Origin: Faecalibacterium sp. UBA1762
GTDB lineage: Bacteria; Bacillota; Clostridia; Oscillospirales; Ruminococcaceae
Assembly (NCBI GenBank): GCA_002314755.1
Contig: DCHC01000009.1
Span: 108,505-117,411, forward strand
DNA: 8,907 bases
Direction of reading: 5' to 3'
Below, one piece after another: positions 7,241 through 8,907 of the stretch. Under the pieces are notes generated by a model that saw nothing but the letters and a program-made list of their open reading frames with translations, made no database searches and was not told the origin of the DNA. Position numbers and translations under genes: made by a program. How positions within the stretch are numbered: the first letter of the stretch is position 1; the number at the start of each line of letters is the position of its first letter.

Positions 7241-8722
7241 TCAATAGTGGAATAGTTTTTTGCTTTGGTAACGGGGTTCACAGGTCAGGTGAATGCCCAG
7301 CTTGCGGAAGATACTGTTATCCACCGGGGCAAGCAGTACCGTAGAGTGTGCCTCGCAGTTTTTCAGCCGGGGCAAGCATTCCAAAGCGCGACGGGCATTA
7401 CCGTCAGTTGCGGCACAGATAGACAGAGCCACCAGGATTTCATCGGTGTGCAACCGTGGATTGTGGTTGCCCAGATATTCGGTTTTCAGGGTTTGGATTG
7501 GCTCAATGACTGCGGGAGAGATCAAAAGAACATTGTCGTCGATGCCTGCCTCTGCTTTCAGCGCATTTAACAGGCAGGCGGCACTTGCACCCAACAGACT
7601 GCTGGTCTTTCCGGTAACGATACGGCCATCCTCCAGTTCAATGGCGGCGCAGGGGCTTTGGGTCAGCTCCGCCTTATCCAGAGCTGCCTGTACGCACGGG
7701 CGGTCAGCAACCGTCAGTTTGGACTGCTTCATCAGCAGTTCGCACTTTTCCAAAGCGGCGTCGGTGCCGGTACCCTTACGCTTTTCACACCGCGCAGTGT
7801 ACCAGCGGCGAATCATTTCCTGGTTGGCAGCGGCGCGGACGGCTTCGTCATCATAGATGCAGTAGCCGGCCATATTGACGCCCATGTCAGTAGGAGATTT
7901 GTAAGGCGAGGTCCCCAGAATTCTTTCCAACATGGCATTCAGCACCGGAAAGATTTCTACGTCACGATTATAGTTGACAGTAGTCTGACTGTAGGCCTCC
8001 AGATGGTAAGGGTCAATCATATTCACATCGGCCAGGTCGGCAGTGGCTGCCTCATAGGCAAGGTTGACCGGATGCAACAGGGGCAGGTTCCAGATGGGGA
8101 AGGTTTCAAATTTGGCATAGCCGGATTTAATGCCGTTCTTTTCGTCATGGTACAGCTGAGACAGGCAGGTTGCCATTTTTCCGCTGCCGGGGCCGGGTGC
8201 GGTCACCACAACCAAGCTGCGGGTGGTTTCGATATAGTCGTTGCGACCAAAGCCTTCTTCACAGACTATTTTTTCCAGATCAGAGGGGTAGCCCTCGATA
8301 GAATAATGGCGGTAGGTGCGGATATCCAAGCTTTCCAGCTTTTTTTCAAAGGCAACAGCAGAAGGCTGATCGCCGAAACGGGTCAAAACCACACTGCCGA
8401 CATACAGTCCCTTGCCGCGGAAGGCATCGATCAACCGCAAGACATCCAGATCATAAGTGATGCCAAGATCCCCGCGAATTTTGTTCTGTTCGATATCGGA
8501 AGCATTGATGACAATGACAATTTCTGCCTGGTCCTTCAGCTGCATCAACATATTGATCTTGGAATCCGGGGCAAAGCCCGGCAACACGCGGGAAGCATGA
8601 AAATCATCAAACAGCTTGCCGCCAAACTCTAAGTAGAGCTTACCGCCAAACCGGTCAATGCGTTCCCGAATATGCTGAGACTGCATCTGAAGATATTTGT
8701 CATTGTCAAAACCCTGTTTCAT
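7241..8722 (-). CDS. UPF0371 / DUF1846 family protein
   Basis: A 493-residue cytoplasmic protein of the UPF0371 (DUF1846) family, recognised from its opening GFDNDKYLQMQSQHI, then FGGKLYLEFGGKLFDDFHA and RGDLGITYDLDVLRLID; about 494 residues is the family's normal length. The family is widespread in Firmicutes and some Actinobacteria and has structures, but to my knowledge no settled function. A glycine-rich loop, APGPGSGK at 175-182, follows the strand SLVVVT and resembles a P-loop, suggesting nucleotide or phosphate binding; this is inference. The C-terminal part has a GKTSSLLGASAACLLNALK helix. The ATG at 8722 is chosen because the protein then begins MKQGFDNDKY as in relatives and AAAGGA lies 6 bases upstream; open codons continue to 8815, where no ribosome site is seen. 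It is a single-gene unit with a strong promoter and a shared terminator. Confidence 0.93.
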   Translation of the reverse strand: MKQGFDNDKYLQMQSQHIRERIDRFGGKLYLEFGGKLFDDFHASRVLPGFAPDSKINMLMQLKDQAEIVIVINASDIEQNKIRGDLGITYDLDVLRLIDAFRGKGLYVGSVVLTRFGDQPSAVAFEKKLESLDIRTYRHYSIEGYPSDLEKIVCEEGFGRNDYIETTRSLVVVTAPGPGSGKMATCLSQLYHDEKNGIKSGYAKFETFPIWNLPLLHPVNLAYEAATADLADVNMIDPYHLEAYSQTTVNYNRDVEIFPVLNAMLERILGTSPYKSPTDMGVNMAGYCIYDDEAVRAAANQEMIRRWYTARCEKRKGTGTDAALEKCELLMKQSKLTVADRPCVQAALDKAELTQSPCAAIELEDGRIVTGKTSSLLGASAACLLNALKAEAGIDDNVLLISPAVIEPIQTLKTEYLGNHNPRLHTDEILVALSICAATDGNARRALECLPRLKNCEAHSTVLLAPVDNSIFRKLGIHLTCEPRYQSKKLFHY

Positions 8723-8764
8723 AACTTTTCCTTTCTCACACATTGCTTTTTCTATCAATAGGGA

Positions 8765-8791
8765 CAGCGCCGCACAGATGTTACGGCGCTG
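8765..8791 (-). other. Perfect GC-rich hairpin in the DUF1846 leader
   Basis: CAGCGCCG and CGGCGCTG form a perfect 8-base-pair stem around an 11-base loop, between the predicted transcription start (near 8822) and the start codon (8722). No T run follows on either strand, so it is not a complete intrinsic terminator. It lies about 43 bases upstream of the ATG, clear of the ribosome site. Confidence 0.7.
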
Positions 8792-8828
8792 ACTGTACAT
8801 ACAAAACCCTGACATTCAATAACGACAA

Positions 8829-8857
8829 ATTATAACACAGTTTTGCTTTGCTATCAA
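8829..8857 (-). promoter_or_regulatory. Strong sigma-A promoter for the DUF1846 gene
   Basis: On the minus strand TTGATA (8857-8852) and a perfect TATAAT (8834-8829) are exactly 17 bases apart. Transcription would begin near 8822, leaving a leader of about 100 bases. It is the best match to consensus in the window. Confidence 0.82.
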
Positions 8858-8907
8858 GGGTTTCCGTCAAAAAAAGTAACAGAAAATGTAGCGTTACAAT
8901 AGATGTG

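Noticed and set aside
7231..7345. Short plus-strand frame starting MNMINSGIVF after a purine-rich stretch
   Set aside because: It overlaps the end of the DUF1846 gene in antisense, has no recognisable content and lacks a promoter.
7658..8632. A 324-codon plus-strand open frame
   Set aside because: Shadow of the DUF1846 gene, which matches its family over its full length on the minus strand; the shadow has no ribosome site or recognisable domain.

Overview
The window looks like ordinary chromosome from a Gram-positive anaerobe of the class Clostridia, probably a gut member of the Oscillospiraceae/Ruminococcaceae. This is an inference from three things: strong AGGAG-type ribosome binding sites, sigma-A promoters with 17-base spacers and intrinsic terminators; a lipobox-type secreted protein; and the gene set itself (a clostridial-type pyruvate phosphate dikinase, a UPF0371/DUF1846 protein and an intracellular GH20 hexosaminidase). 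I see no transposase, integrase, phage gene, CRISPR array, tRNA or rRNA.

Layout from left to right. (1) Positions 1-2018, minus strand: the first 672 codons of pyruvate phosphate dikinase, starting at TTG and running off the left edge. (2) 2266-3066, minus: a HAD-superfamily NagD-like sugar-phosphate phosphatase. (3) 3266-4270, plus: a family 2 glycosyltransferase of the rhamnosyltransferase (WbbL) type, with its own promoter and a strong terminator. (4) 4402-4851, minus: a small lipoprotein of unknown function. (5) 5193-7103, plus: a cytoplasmic GH20 beta-N-acetylhexosaminidase with a repeat-bearing leader. (6) 7241-8722, minus: a UPF0371/DUF1846 protein of unknown function with a roughly 100-base leader that carries a perfect hairpin.

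The genes alternate in strand, and most have a recognisable promoter or terminator of their own, so this is a row of single-gene units and not an operon. Four promoters have near-consensus -35 and -10 boxes exactly 17 bases apart (for genes 3, 4, 5 and 6). They help fix the start codons, because the longest open frames of these genes begin upstream of, or almost at, the predicted transcription start. Functionally the window mixes central carbon metabolism (pyruvate/PEP interconversion), phosphate-ester housekeeping, cell-surface glycan synthesis and breakdown of amino-sugar oligosaccharides. Nothing shows that these genes work as one system.

I found no convincing new multi-gene system. The points most worth a second look are the leader hairpin and possible leader peptide of the DUF1846 gene, the repeated CTGC/GCAG motifs in the GH20 leader, and the orphan lipoprotein. 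All functional calls come from reading motifs by eye; no database search was run.
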